From Bacteroidia bacterium (GTDB lineage Bacteria > Bacteroidota > Bacteroidia > UBA4408): a stretch of DNA of 64,000 bases. Positions 24,958 through 35,076 of this stretch are shown here, in pieces. Within the stretch, counting starts at the first letter, position 1, and each line of letters opens with the position of its first letter. Made by a program: the position numbers and the translations under genes. The notes under the pieces are model-generated. The model was not told where the DNA came from, made no database searches, and was given only the letters and a program-made list of their open reading frames with translations. Where the stretch lies: NCBI GenBank assembly GCA_020845635.1, contig JADLFI010000037.1, positions 154,853 to 218,852 on the forward strand, in the 5' to 3' direction.

Positions 24958-26289
24958 TTAAATAGTTTGACTCTCGTAATGAGGTAATAAAATGCCTGCC
25001 AAGTTTCCTTCCATATCTATTTTACCAATTTTTACCCTACATTTCTTATTAATTAAGGTTTTATCATACGGAACTCCTACTCTCAAATAATTACGGCTAT
25101 ACCCATAAATTTTATTATTTTTTTCTTCGTGCTCAAAAAGTATTTCTTGTTCAGTATCTTTAAATTGATGGTAAAAAACAGCCTTTTTCTTAGAGGATAA
25201 TATTCTAAGCATTTTTGTTCTTCTTTTCCTCTCGGCCATTTCAACATTTCTACCCATTTCAGCGGCTTCTGTATGAGCTCTTTCGGAGTAGGTAAATACA
25301 TGCAAGTACGAAACATCAAGCCCATTAATAAAATTGTAGGTCTCTAAGAAATCCTCTTCCGTTTCGCCCGGAAAACCGGTAATAACATCAACTCCTATAC
25401 AACATTCGGGCATTAATGATTTTATTTGCTGTACCCTGTCGGCATACAGTTCTCTCATATAACGCCTTTTCATTAGTTTTAAAATTTTGTTGCTACCGCT
25501 TTGCAGAGGAATATGAAAATGGGGTACAAATTTTTTGGATTGTGCTACAAAACTAATAATTTCATTCTTCAACAAGTTTGGCTCAATACTAGATATACGA
25601 TAACGTTCTATTCCTTCCACCTCATCTAATTCCTGTATAAGCTCCATAAAAGTATGCTCATGCTTTTTATTTCCGTGTTCGCCTTTTCCATAATCTCCAA
25701 TATTCACTCCGGTAAGCACTATTTCTTTTATTCCCTTTTGGGAAATTTCACGTGCATTTTTAATAATATTTTCAATACTATCGCTGCGGCTTACCCCTCG
25801 CGCTAAAGGAATAGTACAATAAGTACAACTATAATCGCAACCATCTTGTACTTTTAAAAAAGCTCTGGTTCTGTCACCAAAGCTATAAGCCGAAGTAAAT
25901 ATATTGGCATCTTCAATTTCGCAACTGTGTATCTCGGTAAATTCTTTTTTATTGAGGTCGTTGATATATTCAATAATTCGGAATTTTTCGGTGGCACCCA
26001 ACACCAAATCTACACCATATATTTTAGCAATCTCTTCGGGCTTTAGTTGGGCATAACACCCTATAATGCATACAAAGGCATTGGGCGATTGCTTTAGGGC
26101 CTGTTGCACTATTTTCTTACACTCCTTATCGGCACTTTCTGTAACCGAGCAGGTATTAATAACATAAATATCTGAGGGGCTGTCAAACTCTACCCGGTGA
26201 TATCCATGTTCCACAAACTGTCGGGCAATGGTACTGGTTTCGGCAAAATTTAATTTGCAGCCTAAAGTATGAAAAGCAACTTTCGTCAA
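24958..26289 (-). CDS. mtaB: tRNA t6A37 methylthiotransferase MtaB
   Basis: A 443-residue radical-SAM methylthiotransferase. The N-terminal UPF0004 domain has three cysteines (TLGCKLN, NTCSVT, IGCYAQ). The radical SAM core has the CxxxCxxC cluster in GCDYSCTYCTIP, and a C-terminal TRAM domain follows. The HTLGCKLN start and KxxC pattern fit MtaB, which converts t6A to ms2t6A at tRNA position 37, rather than MiaB or RimO. The gene starts 15 bases after the purL stop on the same strand and is probably co-transcribed with it. Confidence 0.9.
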   Translation of the reverse strand: MTKVAFHTLGCKLNFAETSTIARQFVEHGYHRVEFDSPSDIYVINTCSVTESADKECKKIVQQALKQSPNAFVCIIGCYAQLKPEEIAKIYGVDLVLGATEKFRIIEYINDLNKKEFTEIHSCEIEDANIFTSAYSFGDRTRAFLKVQDGCDYSCTYCTIPLARGVSRSDSIENIIKNAREISQKGIKEIVLTGVNIGDYGKGEHGNKKHEHTFMELIQELDEVEGIERYRISSIEPNLLKNEIISFVAQSKKFVPHFHIPLQSGSNKILKLMKRRYMRELYADRVQQIKSLMPECCIGVDVITGFPGETEEDFLETYNFINGLDVSYLHVFTYSERAHTEAAEMGRNVEMAERKRRTKMLRILSSKKKAVFYHQFKDTEQEILFEHEEKNNKIYGYSRNYLRVGVPYDKTLINKKCRVKIGKIDMEGNLAGILLPHYESQTI

Positions 26290-26304
26290 AACATTTTATT
26301 TTTA

Positions 26305-28548
26305 TTATTCTTCTACCAAATTAGCGATGGAATGATTGTACAGATGTTTTAATTCATGACATTGTCCATAAGATTCACCGTCAATAATTACCTCTCTCTT
26401 AGCCACTTTCCCTAATTCAAAAAATGCGGTTTTTGTTTGTTTTAATGCTTGCTCAAACGACTGTTTTTGTGAAGCATCAATACTTACAATTACTCTGCTT
26501 TGTGCTTCGCCAAACAAGAAAGCATCTTTTCTTATATTTTTATCCGTATGGATATGAAAGCTTAGGTCAGATGCTATGGCGCTTTCAAGCACAGCAATAA
26601 ACAAGCCGCCATCTGAACAATCATTGGCCGAAAGTATCAGTTCTTTTTCAATAAGTGTTTTTATGGTGTTTTGTACTTCATACTCGGTATCTAAATCAAA
26701 ATAAGGCGCAGGTGAATTTTTTACCCCAACATAAGAATACAAATATTGTGATGAATTAATATCATTTTTTGATTCGCCTATTAAATAAATTAAGTCGCCC
26801 ACTTTATGAAAACCTATACCGGTAAAAAGTTTTTTAGATTCCATAATTCCTAGCATCCCAATTGTTGGTGTAGGGAAAACAGGCTCGGTAACATTATTAA
26901 TGGTGCTTTGGTTGTAGAAGCTAACATTTCCTCCCGTTACGGGTGTTTCAAATTTTAAGCATGCCTTGCTCATCCCTTTTATAGCTGAAACAAATTGCCA
27001 GTAAACTTCAGGGTTATAAGGATTTCCAAAGTTTAAGCAATTGGTAATAGCCACTCCTTTGGCTCCCGAACAAACAATGTTGCGTGCAGCTTCTGAAACA
27101 GCAATGGCACATCCTACTTCAGGGTCGGCATTTACGTAACGACTATTACAATCAACCGTAAGCACCAATGCTTTATCGCTATTCTTAAGATTTACTACAG
27201 CGGCCGATGATTTCTTATTGGTGCTCATATTTACAGTTCCAACCATACTATCGTATTGCTCGTACACCCATTTTTTTGAAGCTATGTTGGGGTGTGTTAC
27301 TAAATGCTGTATAACATCCTTGTAATCTTCGGGCTGCTTTACCGAATCAATGCTAAACTTTTTTAACTCTGCAAAACTTGCAGGTTCTTTATACTCTCGG
27401 TGATAAACAGGTGCTCCTCCGCCTAATACTAAGTCATCGGCAGGCACATGTGCTACTAATTTACCATGCATAAAAAACTCCAACTTCTTAGTGTTCGTTA
27501 CTTCTCCTATTATTTCGCAATTCAAATCCCATTTTTCAAACACTTCTTCTACTTTCTTTTCCTCACCTTTCTTTACTACTATAAGCATTCTTTCCTGGCT
27601 CTCGGAAAGCAATATTTCAAAGGGTAGCATGCCCTCCTGACGTGTGGGTACTTTATCTAAATATATTACCATGCCATGCTTGCCTTTAGCACTCATTTCG
27701 CTGGTAGAGCAAATAATTCCTGCTGCTCCCATATCTTGCATTCCTACAACAGCTCCTGTTTTTATAACTTCTAAAGTAGCCTCCAATAAAAGTTTTTCCT
27801 GAAAAGGGTCGCCCACTTGTACCGCAGGCAAATCTTTAGCTGAGTCTTCTGTAATATCTGCCGATGCAAAGGTAGCTCCATGAATACCGTCTTTACCGGT
27901 GGCAGAACCTACTATATATACAGGATTGCCTACCCCGTATGATATCGCTGATATTGTTTCGTTCTTGTTTACAATTCCCACACTCATGGCATTTACCAAG
28001 GGGTTTACCTCATAACAATCATCAAAAAACACTTCTCCGCCAACCGTTGGAATCCCAAAAGCATTGCCATAATCGCCTATGCCTTTAACCACACCGCGCA
28101 TAAGCCATTGGGTGCGCTTACTATTAATATTACCAAAGCGTAGCGAGTTAAGCTGGGCAATGGGGCGTGCTCCCATAGTAAAAATATCACGATTAATACC
28201 TCCTACTCCGGTTGCCGCACCCTGATAAGGTTCTAATGCACTGGGATGATTGTGCGATTCAATTTTAAAGGCACAACCTAAACCATCGCCAATATCAACC
28301 AACCCGGCATTTTCTTCACCGGCTTTGGCAAGCATGTGTGGCCCGTCTTTAGGTAAGGTTTTTAGCCACACAATTGAATTTTTGTAGGAGCAATGCTCGC
28401 TCCACATTACCGAAAAAATACTTAACTCGGTAAAGTTGGGCACACGACCCAATATTTCTTTTATACGCTCAAATTCTTCGGGAAGTAATCCTAATTTTTG
28501 TGCTGTTTCTAATGTTTCAGGGGCACCAATAGGAATTGCATTTTGCAT
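26305..28548 (-). CDS. purL: Phosphoribosylformylglycinamidine synthase subunit PurL (small type)
   Basis: A 747-residue synthetase subunit of FGAM synthase. The catalytic region [21 protein letters not shown] and duplicated AIRS-like halves are present ([26 protein letters not shown]). The length matches the small PurL that needs separate PurS and PurQ, not the roughly 1300-residue fused enzyme. The partners are encoded at 368-619 and 38125-38817. It catalyses ATP-dependent amidation of FGAR to FGAM in the cytosol. The gene has its own TACCTTTG promoter element and is followed closely by mtaB. Confidence 0.94.
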   Translation of the reverse strand: MQNAIPIGAPETLETAQKLGLLPEEFERIKEILGRVPNFTELSIFSVMWSEHCSYKNSIVWLKTLPKDGPHMLAKAGEENAGLVDIGDGLGCAFKIESHNHPSALEPYQGAATGVGGINRDIFTMGARPIAQLNSLRFGNINSKRTQWLMRGVVKGIGDYGNAFGIPTVGGEVFFDDCYEVNPLVNAMSVGIVNKNETISAISYGVGNPVYIVGSATGKDGIHGATFASADITEDSAKDLPAVQVGDPFQEKLLLEATLEVIKTGAVVGMQDMGAAGIICSTSEMSAKGKHGMVIYLDKVPTRQEGMLPFEILLSESQERMLIVVKKGEEKKVEEVFEKWDLNCEIIGEVTNTKKLEFFMHGKLVAHVPADDLVLGGGAPVYHREYKEPASFAELKKFSIDSVKQPEDYKDVIQHLVTHPNIASKKWVYEQYDSMVGTVNMSTNKKSSAAVVNLKNSDKALVLTVDCNSRYVNADPEVGCAIAVSEAARNIVCSGAKGVAITNCLNFGNPYNPEVYWQFVSAIKGMSKACLKFETPVTGGNVSFYNQSTINNVTEPVFPTPTIGMLGIMESKKLFTGIGFHKVGDLIYLIGESKNDINSSQYLYSYVGVKNSPAPYFDLDTEYEVQNTIKTLIEKELILSANDCSDGGLFIAVLESAIASDLSFHIHTDKNIRKDAFLFGEAQSRVIVSIDASQKQSFEQALKQTKTAFFELGKVAKREVIIDGESYGQCHELKHLYNHSIANLVEE

Positions 28549-28574
28549 ATTCTAATTCTTTAATATTATTCCTG

Positions 28575-28582
28575 CAAAGGTA
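28575..28582 (-). promoter_or_regulatory. -7 promoter element for purL-mtaB
   Basis: The minus strand reads TACCTTTG, an exact TAnnTTTG match, 26 bases before the purL ATG. A possible TTG lies 24 bases further upstream. No purine riboswitch-like fold was recognised in the short leader. Confidence 0.5.
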
Positions 28583-28664
28583 ACACTTATAATACTAATT
28601 GCATATCAATAAAAGGAATATTTCTTTTGTTAAAAACGCTTTTTAAATGAATATAGAAACGAAA

Positions 28665-29222
28665 TTAAATTAAACCCTCCTCTATTAATACTTTGGTTTT
28701 ATAAACAGCAGCAATGGTTATTGCGTCTGACACTTTTCCTTGGTGCACCATTTTATAAAGTTCTTCAAATGGTAATTTTCTAATATTTAATACTTCTGTT
28801 TCTTCGGGACTGGCTGCCTCAAAGCTTAATTCTTGTGCAACAAACACTATGGCCTCTTCATCACTGGCTGAGTTGCTGGTGTGCATTCTCATAATCTCGG
28901 TATATTTTTTAGCTGTAATACCTGTTTCTTCAAGCAATTCACGCTCGGCCGATTCCCTGTATGACACCTTAGGGTCGCCTCCCCCTTCAGGAATTTCCCA
29001 ACTATACTCTTGTATAGGGAAACGATATTGACCAACTATCCATGTGTTATAATGTTTATCTAAAGGAATAACTCCTATGGCCTTATTTTTAAAACTTACG
29101 GTGCTGTATATAGCAGGTTTACCCACAGGATTTAAAACATCAAACTTTTTTACAAGTATCCAAGGCGATTCATATACTTCTTTTGAATCTATTATTGTCC
29201 AAGGGTTTTCTTCTGTATTCAT
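28665..29222 (-). CDS. Nudix hydrolase (ADP-ribose pyrophosphatase type)
   Basis: A 185-residue protein with a complete Nudix box: GGDPKVSYRESAERELLEETG, matching Gx5Ex7REUxEExGU. Sequence before the box (VRQYRFP-like VGQYRFPIQEYSWEIPEGG) is typical of ADP-sugar pyrophosphatases such as NudF, which cleave ADP-ribose to AMP and ribose 5-phosphate. The length is normal. The gene is separated from the upstream T9SS gene by a strong terminator. No TAnnTTTG element was seen in the space between that terminator and the ATG, so its promoter is not identified. Confidence 0.85.
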   Translation of the reverse strand: MNTEENPWTIIDSKEVYESPWILVKKFDVLNPVGKPAIYSTVSFKNKAIGVIPLDKHYNTWIVGQYRFPIQEYSWEIPEGGGDPKVSYRESAERELLEETGITAKKYTEIMRMHTSNSASDEEAIVFVAQELSFEAASPEETEVLNIRKLPFEELYKMVHQGKVSDAITIAAVYKTKVLIEEGLI

Positions 29223-29227
29223 AGGGA

Positions 29228-29266
29228 TAAAAAAAACCGAAGCCTTAATAATTAAGGCTTCGGTTT
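29228..29266 (-). terminator. Rho-independent terminator of the gliding-type T9SS gene
   Basis: Perfect 15-bp arms 29234-29248 and 29252-29266 with a three-base loop. The minus strand then runs into a T tract (29236-29229). It lies between the T9SS protein gene and the Nudix gene. Confidence 0.85.
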
Positions 29267-29282
29267 AATAAAAAATCAATAA

Positions 29283-32200
29283 TTATTTCATTAAGGTTAT
29301 CGTACCGTGCATTTCCTCACTTACTCCGGTAAGGGTAGTATAGTTTACAATATAGTAGTAAACACCGGCCTCGGAATTAGCTCCATCCCATCCTTCTTTT
29401 GGATCAGTCCATTCAAATACTTTTCTTCCCCAACGATTGTATATTTGAGCAGTAAAATTTTTTGCACTTAATTTATTAATCATAAATTTATCATTTTTAC
29501 CATCACGGTTAGGAGTAAATATATTAGGCACCTCGCCATCAACAATAATGGTTAAAGTGTCTGATATAAAACATTCAGATGTGTTATAGGCAGTTAAAAT
29601 AACCTGATAGCTTCCTTGAGCAGTAAAAACGTGCGAAGGGGAAGTTACATCACTTGAATCATTATCCCCAAAATTCCACATATAGGTAGTTGCTCCGGTA
29701 CTATTATTGGTAAAATTAACGGTTAACGGATATGATCCTGACATAGGGTCGGCTGTCATTGAAGCCACCACGCCTAATACCTGCGGTACAAATACATCTT
29801 GTGTTGAATAGCAATTATTAGCATCAGTAATGGTAACAGTATAGGTTCCTGTTGTTAACCCTGTTATAGAGTCGGTGGTGGCAGCATTGTTCCACAAATA
29901 AGTATAAGGTTGGTTACCTCCCACCGGATTAATAACTTTTGCAACTCCATCATGCTCTCCACACACCTCGGCACGTGCCAAGGCCAAATATCTAAGGTTA
30001 ACGGTATCAACAGTGGCTGTACCGGTAATAATGCCGGGACAAGCCCCGGTATCGGTAACCGAAACTAAGGTAAATGCGCCCGGAATACTATCCTGATATA
30101 CAAATGGAGAGCTTGTAATATTATTAACTGTTAAAGTGTCGCCTCCTACGGCATAAGTAATATTAAACGGACCTCCGCCACTTAAATTTATAGTTACAGG
30201 AACAGAAGTACCGTTCGGGCATATTGTTCCGGTGCCGGTTTGCACCACCCCGCCACCACTAAATTGTGCAGTAGGTGCAGGAATAATTTGAATTGTACCT
30301 GTGGCTGTAGCATTGGTACATGGAGCAGGAGCTACACCTTCTAAAGAAAAGGTAATATTTCCGTTAGCTATGTCGGCTGCACTTGGCGTATATTGTACAG
30401 ATGCGCCTGTAGTACTGCTAAATGTTCCGGTTCCTACTACGGATGACCATAGATAAGAATTAACAGTTCCGGTAGATACAGCGCTTAAGCTGATAGTGGA
30501 ACCTGCACAAACTACACTTTGCATTTGGATGGAAACGGTGGGCTGTTCAGCATAAGTAACCACAACCGAATCTATTGCTGCCGGACATGAACCACCCGGA
30601 TTATTTGAAATTAAATAAAGTATTACGCCTCCATTGTTAAGATCATCGCTGCTTGGTGTATAAACTGTGCTTAACGAGCTTGAGTTCCCAAAAGTACCTG
30701 TTCCGTTGGTACTCCAGTTTCCTGAAGAGGCAAGACCTCCAACTGTACCGTTAAGGATAATTGGCGATGAGTTGGTTCCACAATAGGTAACATCATTTCC
30801 TGCTTCGGCAGTAGCCCCCATCTCAATAGTAACCGGCACTATAGAGAACACAGTAGGGCAGGTAGGCGTTCCGGTCATGGTTAATACAAGATTTACATAA
30901 GGTAAACCTGCATCGTTTAAGGCAGGGTTATAATAAGTTGTATCATTATTAGGACTGGTAAATACACCACTTCCGCCCGACCAACTAACATTACCACTAT
31001 TAGGTCCGGTAGCTATTCCTTCAAGAAGAATACCGGCACCGGTACAGGCCGAAATTGGAGGCCCCGCATTAACCACTTGCTCGGCAATAACAACGGTTGA
31101 GGTGTCGGTAGTAGTTGGACAACCAAAACCGGTAATAGTATTGGTAACGGTATAAGTTCCGGGTGCTGAATTAGCAACATCTACCACACCGGAATTGGCG
31201 TTTACAAACACTAATCCTGAAGGAACTGAGGTAAACAACCCTGCACTGGCATTGCTGTCAAATATTGGGGTTGGGTTAGTGCCTCCTGCACAGTAAACAT
31301 TATTAGAGTACGTGTAGTTAGGATTTGGGGCATTCGTTATGTTTATCTGTATTGACAAGGTATCAACACAACCTCCCGGGTTTGAACCATATCTTTTAAT
31401 GGTATAAGTGCCAGGAGTACTGGCAGCCAGGTCAATTTCTCCGGTGGTCGGGTTTATTACAAGGCCGGCAGGTGTTGAGGTAAAATCACCCACAGAACCC
31501 GTACCTAAAGTAGGCGTTACATTAGTGCTTCCTGCACAAAAGGTAGCCGAAGGATAAGTATAAGATAAATCAGGGGTAGGTGCCGCATTAACCTGAACAG
31601 TATCGGTAAAAGTAAAACCACTGCATAAGTCGCTGATTGAAGCAACATAAGCCGTTGGGGCAGTGGGTGAAACATTCACTGATAAGCCTGTTCCTACAGT
31701 AGAACCGCCAACTTGCGACCAAGTAACCGTTCCGTTTACCCCCATAGCTATCGGTTGGAAAGGAATGCTATATACAAAATAATTATTCGGGTCATTAGGA
31801 TCCGGCTCAAATCTTGTTCCTTCATTATTGGCCGACCATTGTACTCCCGCATTACGTCCGTTGTAAACAAAGGCAACGGTTCCCGAGGCATCTTGTATGG
31901 CATGTATAGCCTGACCTCCATTCCAGGTAGAACAAATAGGCTTGCTAATAATATGGGTTTCTATATTCCCATTTTCGTGCAACTGTATTTGCGAAGAAAA
32001 TTGCATACTGTTGCAACTAAACATTGGAACTGAACAGTACTCTACTGCAAAAATACGGTTTGGAGCAGTACCTACGGTGGCGCATCTAATAGTTCCGCCA
32101 ACCGATGGCTGAATATCTTGCCAAGGCCCTAAAATAGCATTAAAAACAGTGGTAGGCCCTCCGGGAACCGGCTGACCTATTGACCAAGGTGAAAAAATTC

Positions 32201-32507
32201 CTGCATTGTTAGTATTAAAACTAATATAATTATTTGTTGAAACCGCACATTGGGTATAGGTATTTCCAAAATAGGTAAAGCTAAAGCCAATATTAATAGC
32301 TGCAGGGTAAAACTCATCGTCTGCCAAAGCTGATAGAGGAAATGAAGATAATATGGTTGGACTTAAACTACCTAATGTGGCCTGTAAATTAACACTGCCC
32401 GGAAGACAAATAGAGGTGTCGGCACCGGCATTAATAGGGCTTTGCGCCATTGACAGCTTAATTCCGGTAAAAATAAAAATTTGCAGTAAGATAAAAAATT
32501 TTTTCAT
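29283..32507 (-). CDS. T9SS type B cargo protein with gliding-motility-associated C-terminal domain
   Basis: A 1074-residue secreted protein. The signal peptide ends in SMAQ. Then come an N-terminal beta domain (about residues 30-240), several Ig-like/SprB-like repeats rich in Thr, Ser and Gly, and a PKD domain (YMWNFGDNDSSDVTSPSHVF). The C-terminus is the CHU_C type B sorting domain: PNIFTPNRDGKNDKFMI, YNRWGRKVFEW and WDGANSEAGVYYYIV. Type B tails direct T9SS export, with a PorP/SprF-like partner in the family; no such gene is adjacent. The role is probably adhesion or surface structure. The ATG at 32507 is preferred over an upstream TTG. Confidence 0.87.
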   Translation of the reverse strand: MKKFFILLQIFIFTGIKLSMAQSPINAGADTSICLPGSVNLQATLGSLSPTILSSFPLSALADDEFYPAAINIGFSFTYFGNTYTQCAVSTNNYISFNTNNAGIFSPWSIGQPVPGGPTTVFNAILGPWQDIQPSVGGTIRCATVGTAPNRIFAVEYCSVPMFSCNSMQFSSQIQLHENGNIETHIISKPICSTWNGGQAIHAIQDASGTVAFVYNGRNAGVQWSANNEGTRFEPDPNDPNNYFVYSIPFQPIAMGVNGTVTWSQVGGSTVGTGLSVNVSPTAPTAYVASISDLCSGFTFTDTVQVNAAPTPDLSYTYPSATFCAGSTNVTPTLGTGSVGDFTSTPAGLVINPTTGEIDLAASTPGTYTIKRYGSNPGGCVDTLSIQINITNAPNPNYTYSNNVYCAGGTNPTPIFDSNASAGLFTSVPSGLVFVNANSGVVDVANSAPGTYTVTNTITGFGCPTTTDTSTVVIAEQVVNAGPPISACTGAGILLEGIATGPNSGNVSWSGGSGVFTSPNNDTTYYNPALNDAGLPYVNLVLTMTGTPTCPTVFSIVPVTIEMGATAEAGNDVTYCGTNSSPIILNGTVGGLASSGNWSTNGTGTFGNSSSLSTVYTPSSDDLNNGGVILYLISNNPGGSCPAAIDSVVVTYAEQPTVSIQMQSVVCAGSTISLSAVSTGTVNSYLWSSVVGTGTFSSTTGASVQYTPSAADIANGNITFSLEGVAPAPCTNATATGTIQIIPAPTAQFSGGGVVQTGTGTICPNGTSVPVTINLSGGGPFNITYAVGGDTLTVNNITSSPFVYQDSIPGAFTLVSVTDTGACPGIITGTATVDTVNLRYLALARAEVCGEHDGVAKVINPVGGNQPYTYLWNNAATTDSITGLTTGTYTVTITDANNCYSTQDVFVPQVLGVVASMTADPMSGSYPLTVNFTNNSTGATTYMWNFGDNDSSDVTSPSHVFTAQGSYQVILTAYNTSECFISDTLTIIVDGEVPNIFTPNRDGKNDKFMINKLSAKNFTAQIYNRWGRKVFEWTDPKEGWDGANSEAGVYYYIVNYTTLTGVSEEMHGTITLMK

Positions 32508-32540
32508 TTTTTTATATTTAATCAATATGATTTAAAAGTT

Positions 32541-32548
32541 CAAATGTA
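32541..32548 (-). promoter_or_regulatory. -7 promoter element of the type B T9SS gene
   Basis: The minus strand reads TACATTTG, an exact TAnnTTTG match, 33 bases before the ATG at 32507. Confidence 0.45.
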
Positions 32549-32717
32549 TAAATTTTTCTTAAACATAAGACCATAAATATAATGCTTAACCTAATATTTT
32601 TGAATTTTTACGATTTTTTAAGGCAAATGATGTTTCTAGCCATATAAAAACATGACTCATAAATAATATTTTATACATTTTTTTGTTTTCCTGATTAATC
32701 ATTTTAATATTGCAAAT

Positions 32718-32725
32718 TATATTTG
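32718..32725 (+). promoter_or_regulatory. -7 promoter element of the secreted protein gene at 32768
   Basis: TATATTTG matches TAnnTTTG exactly and ends 42 bases before the ATG. The -33 box is not clear. Confidence 0.45.
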
Positions 32726-32767
32726 TAGTTTTATTACAATTTTTAGTATAAACATTACTTCTTAAAG

Positions 32768-33562
32768 ATGAAGAAAATTGCCATAGTCTTATTAGTATTA
32801 CTTTTTAATAGTACTTTCATAAAAGCCGGAGAAATAGTAGTAGAAGGAAACTTTATGGGGAAAAACATTTTTGTAACCAATCCTTATGCTTCGTCAAACA
32901 ATGTAGGCTTTTGTGTAACCGAAGTTTTTGTAAACGGGAAACTGACCACCGATGAAATTCAACAAAGTTCATTCGAAATAGATTTAATTTCACTACAATT
33001 AGTTGTAGGTCAGAAAGTTACAATAAAAATTAAGCACCGTGACGGCTGCACCCCAAAAATTGTAAACCCCGAAGACTTAAAGCCAAGAGCTACCTTTGAA
33101 ATTGTTGCCGGTTCCATGAAAGTAACAAAAGATGGTTTGTTTCTTTGGAGTACAAAAAATGAAACCGGAAAGCTTGACTTTGTTGTGGAACAGTATCGTT
33201 GGAACAAGTGGGTTACAGTAGGCAAAGTGGAGGGTAGAGGTACTGCAGGGCCTAACACATACAACGTTAAGTACGAACCTTTTAGTGGTGAAAACCGAAT
33301 TAGAGTAAAACAAGTTGATGTTACCGGTTCAAAAGTTTCTGCACCTTACAAATATCGCTCTATGAGTCCGGTAGTAACCTTTACACAAGGAAAAGATCAA
33401 AATATTACTTTCTCGGCCGATACCAAATGGGAAGTTTACGATATGTTTGGAAATATTGCCAAAAGAGGCAACGGAACAGAAATTGATGTAAGCGATTTGA
33501 AAAAAGGTACCTATCAAATGAATTTTGACAACAAATCGGGCGATAAGTTTACCAAAAAATAG
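32768..33562 (+). CDS. Secreted protein with a sorting-domain-like C-terminus, function unknown
   Basis: A 264-residue protein with a signal peptide (residues 1-20, ending FIKAG). The middle is beta-rich with no family I recognise. The last 50 residues (VYDMFGNIAKRGNGTEIDVSDLKKGTYQMNFD) have the strand pattern of a T9SS type A tail, but the usual YPNP start is missing and the protein ends in KFTKK. It could be a shortened sorting domain or an unrelated beta sandwich. The gene stands alone between a promoter element and a clear terminator. Confidence 0.7.
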   Translation: MKKIAIVLLVLLFNSTFIKAGEIVVEGNFMGKNIFVTNPYASSNNVGFCVTEVFVNGKLTTDEIQQSSFEIDLISLQLVVGQKVTIKIKHRDGCTPKIVNPEDLKPRATFEIVAGSMKVTKDGLFLWSTKNETGKLDFVVEQYRWNKWVTVGKVEGRGTAGPNTYNVKYEPFSGENRIRVKQVDVTGSKVSAPYKYRSMSPVVTFTQGKDQNITFSADTKWEVYDMFGNIAKRGNGTEIDVSDLKKGTYQMNFDNKSGDKFTKK

Positions 33563-33582
33563 TTTTTAGAAATTTATTATAC

Positions 33583-33612
33583 AAGGCGCTGCAAAAACAG
33601 CGCCTTTCTTTT
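33583..33612 (+). terminator. Rho-independent terminator
   Basis: AAGGCGCTG (33583-33591) pairs with CAGCGCCTT (33598-33606) around CAAAAA, and a T-rich run follows. It ends the secreted protein gene. Confidence 0.85.
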
Positions 33613-33642
33613 ATATATCAATACATAAAAAAAATAAATTAT

Positions 33643-34044
33643 ATGAAAAAGGTAGAACATATAGGCATTGCCGTAAAAGATATAAACCAAGCCAATCAGA
33701 TTTATTCCAAACTTTTAGGCATTGAACCCTATAAAGCCGAAGAGGTGGAAAGTGAAAATGTAATTACCTCATTTTTTCAAACAGGCCCAAACAAAATTGA
33801 ACTATTAGCGGCTACTAACCCCAACAGTGCCATTGCCAAGTTTATTGAAAAAAAGGGCGAAGGCATACATCATATAGCTTTTGAAGTTGATAATATTTAT
33901 GAAGAAATGAGTCGCTTGGCAAAAGAAGGTTTTCAGTTGCTTAACAGCTCGCCCAAAAGAGGTGCCGACAACAAACTTATTTGTTTTGTTCATCCTAAAA
34001 CAACACAAGGGGTTTTAATTGAATTATGTCAGGAAATTAAATAG
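33643..34044 (+). CDS. mce: Methylmalonyl-CoA epimerase
   Basis: A 133-residue VOC-fold protein. The family start EHIGIAVKDINQANQIYSKLLG holds the first metal histidine. IHHIAFEVDNI gives the second, and GVLIELCQ the metal Glu. It interconverts (R)- and (S)-methylmalonyl-CoA in propionate metabolism, linking to methylmalonyl-CoA mutase, which is not in the window. The length is normal. The gene is followed nine bases later by a GT9 gene with no functional link, so the operon is probably one of convenience. Confidence 0.9.
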   Translation: MKKVEHIGIAVKDINQANQIYSKLLGIEPYKAEEVESENVITSFFQTGPNKIELLAATNPNSAIAKFIEKKGEGIHHIAFEVDNIYEEMSRLAKEGFQLLNSSPKRGADNKLICFVHPKTTQGVLIELCQEIK

Positions 34045-34052
34045 GCCGCAAA

Positions 34053-35042
34053 ATGCCTAAAATATTAATATTACGTTTTAGTTCAATAGGTGACATAGTT
34101 TTAACCACACCTGTTATACGAAATTTAAAGCAACAAATGCCCCGGTCAGAAATTCATTATCTGACTAAGCAATCGTTTGCCTCCATACTCTTGGCAAATC
34201 CATATATTACCAAGGTTTATAGTTTTGAAAAAAATATTTTTGAAGTAGTAAAAGATTTAAGGGCTGAGCAATACGATTATATTATTGATTTACATAAAAA
34301 CATCAGAAGCAACCAGGTAATCATAGCTTTGGGCGTAAAATCAAGCTCCTTTCCAAAGCTTAATTTAGAAAAATGGTTATTGGTAAATTTTAAAATAAAC
34401 AAGCTCCCTTCTGTGCATATTGTTGACCGCTATTTTGAAGCCCTAAAGAATTTTAATATAAAAAATGACAAGCGCGGACTAGACTTCTTTATTCCTGATA
34501 AAGATATTATAAATATTCATCAATTACCAACTTTCCTGCATAACGGATATATAAGTATGGTAATTGGAGCTCAACATTACACCAAAAGAATGCCTAACCA
34601 AAAAATTATTGAGTTATGCAATAAACTTCCTTTACCTGTAATATTAATTGGCGGTAAAGAAGACAAACCTAATGCCCAACTAATTATGGCTAAGGTAAAA
34701 GAAACTGTTTATAATGCTTGCGGAGAGTATAATGTGTTTCAATCGGCTTCCATTATTCAACAATCAAAATTGGTTATTACCCACGATACCGGAATGATGC
34801 ATATAGGGGCAGCTTTTCGCAAAAAAATAATTTCAATATGGGGCAATACGGTTCCCGAATTTGGGATGTATCCCTATATGCCTTCAAACCCCGAAAACAG
34901 TTTTATAGCCGAGGTAAAAAATCTATCGTGCAGGCCTTGCTCAAAAATTGGTTTAAATAAATGTCCTAAAGGTCATTTTAAATGTATGAACGATATAGAT
35001 ATAAATAATATTATAAAACAAGCATTAGTTTTTATTGCTTGA
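34053..35042 (+). CDS. Glycosyltransferase family 9 (heptosyltransferase-like)
   Basis: A 329-residue protein of the ADP-heptose:LPS heptosyltransferase family (GT9). The N-terminal ILRFSSIGDIVLTTPVIRNLK is the family signature. The nucleotide-sugar site lies around VITHDTGMMHIGAAF, and the C-terminus has a cysteine-bearing segment (LSCRPCSKIGLNKCPKGHFKC). It probably adds a sugar, possibly a heptose, to lipopolysaccharide core on the inner face of the inner membrane. The exact acceptor is unknown. No other LPS gene is adjacent. Confidence 0.87.
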   Translation: MPKILILRFSSIGDIVLTTPVIRNLKQQMPRSEIHYLTKQSFASILLANPYITKVYSFEKNIFEVVKDLRAEQYDYIIDLHKNIRSNQVIIALGVKSSSFPKLNLEKWLLVNFKINKLPSVHIVDRYFEALKNFNIKNDKRGLDFFIPDKDIINIHQLPTFLHNGYISMVIGAQHYTKRMPNQKIIELCNKLPLPVILIGGKEDKPNAQLIMAKVKETVYNACGEYNVFQSASIIQQSKLVITHDTGMMHIGAAFRKKIISIWGNTVPEFGMYPYMPSNPENSFIAEVKNLSCRPCSKIGLNKCPKGHFKCMNDIDINNIIKQALVFIA

Positions 35043-35047
35043 TTTGG

Positions 35048-35055
35048 TATTTTTG
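35048..35055 (+). promoter_or_regulatory. -7 promoter element for ruvB
   Basis: TATTTTTG matches TAnnTTTG and ends 21 bases before the ruvB ATG. A TTAG at about -33 is a weak match to TTTG. Confidence 0.45.
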
Positions 35056-35076
35056 TATAGTTAATATAATTGGTGT

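Noticed and set aside
28549..28664. Purine riboswitch upstream of purL
   Set aside because: The leader is only about 20 bases from the predicted start site to the ATG, too short for the aptamer, and the conserved core was not found.
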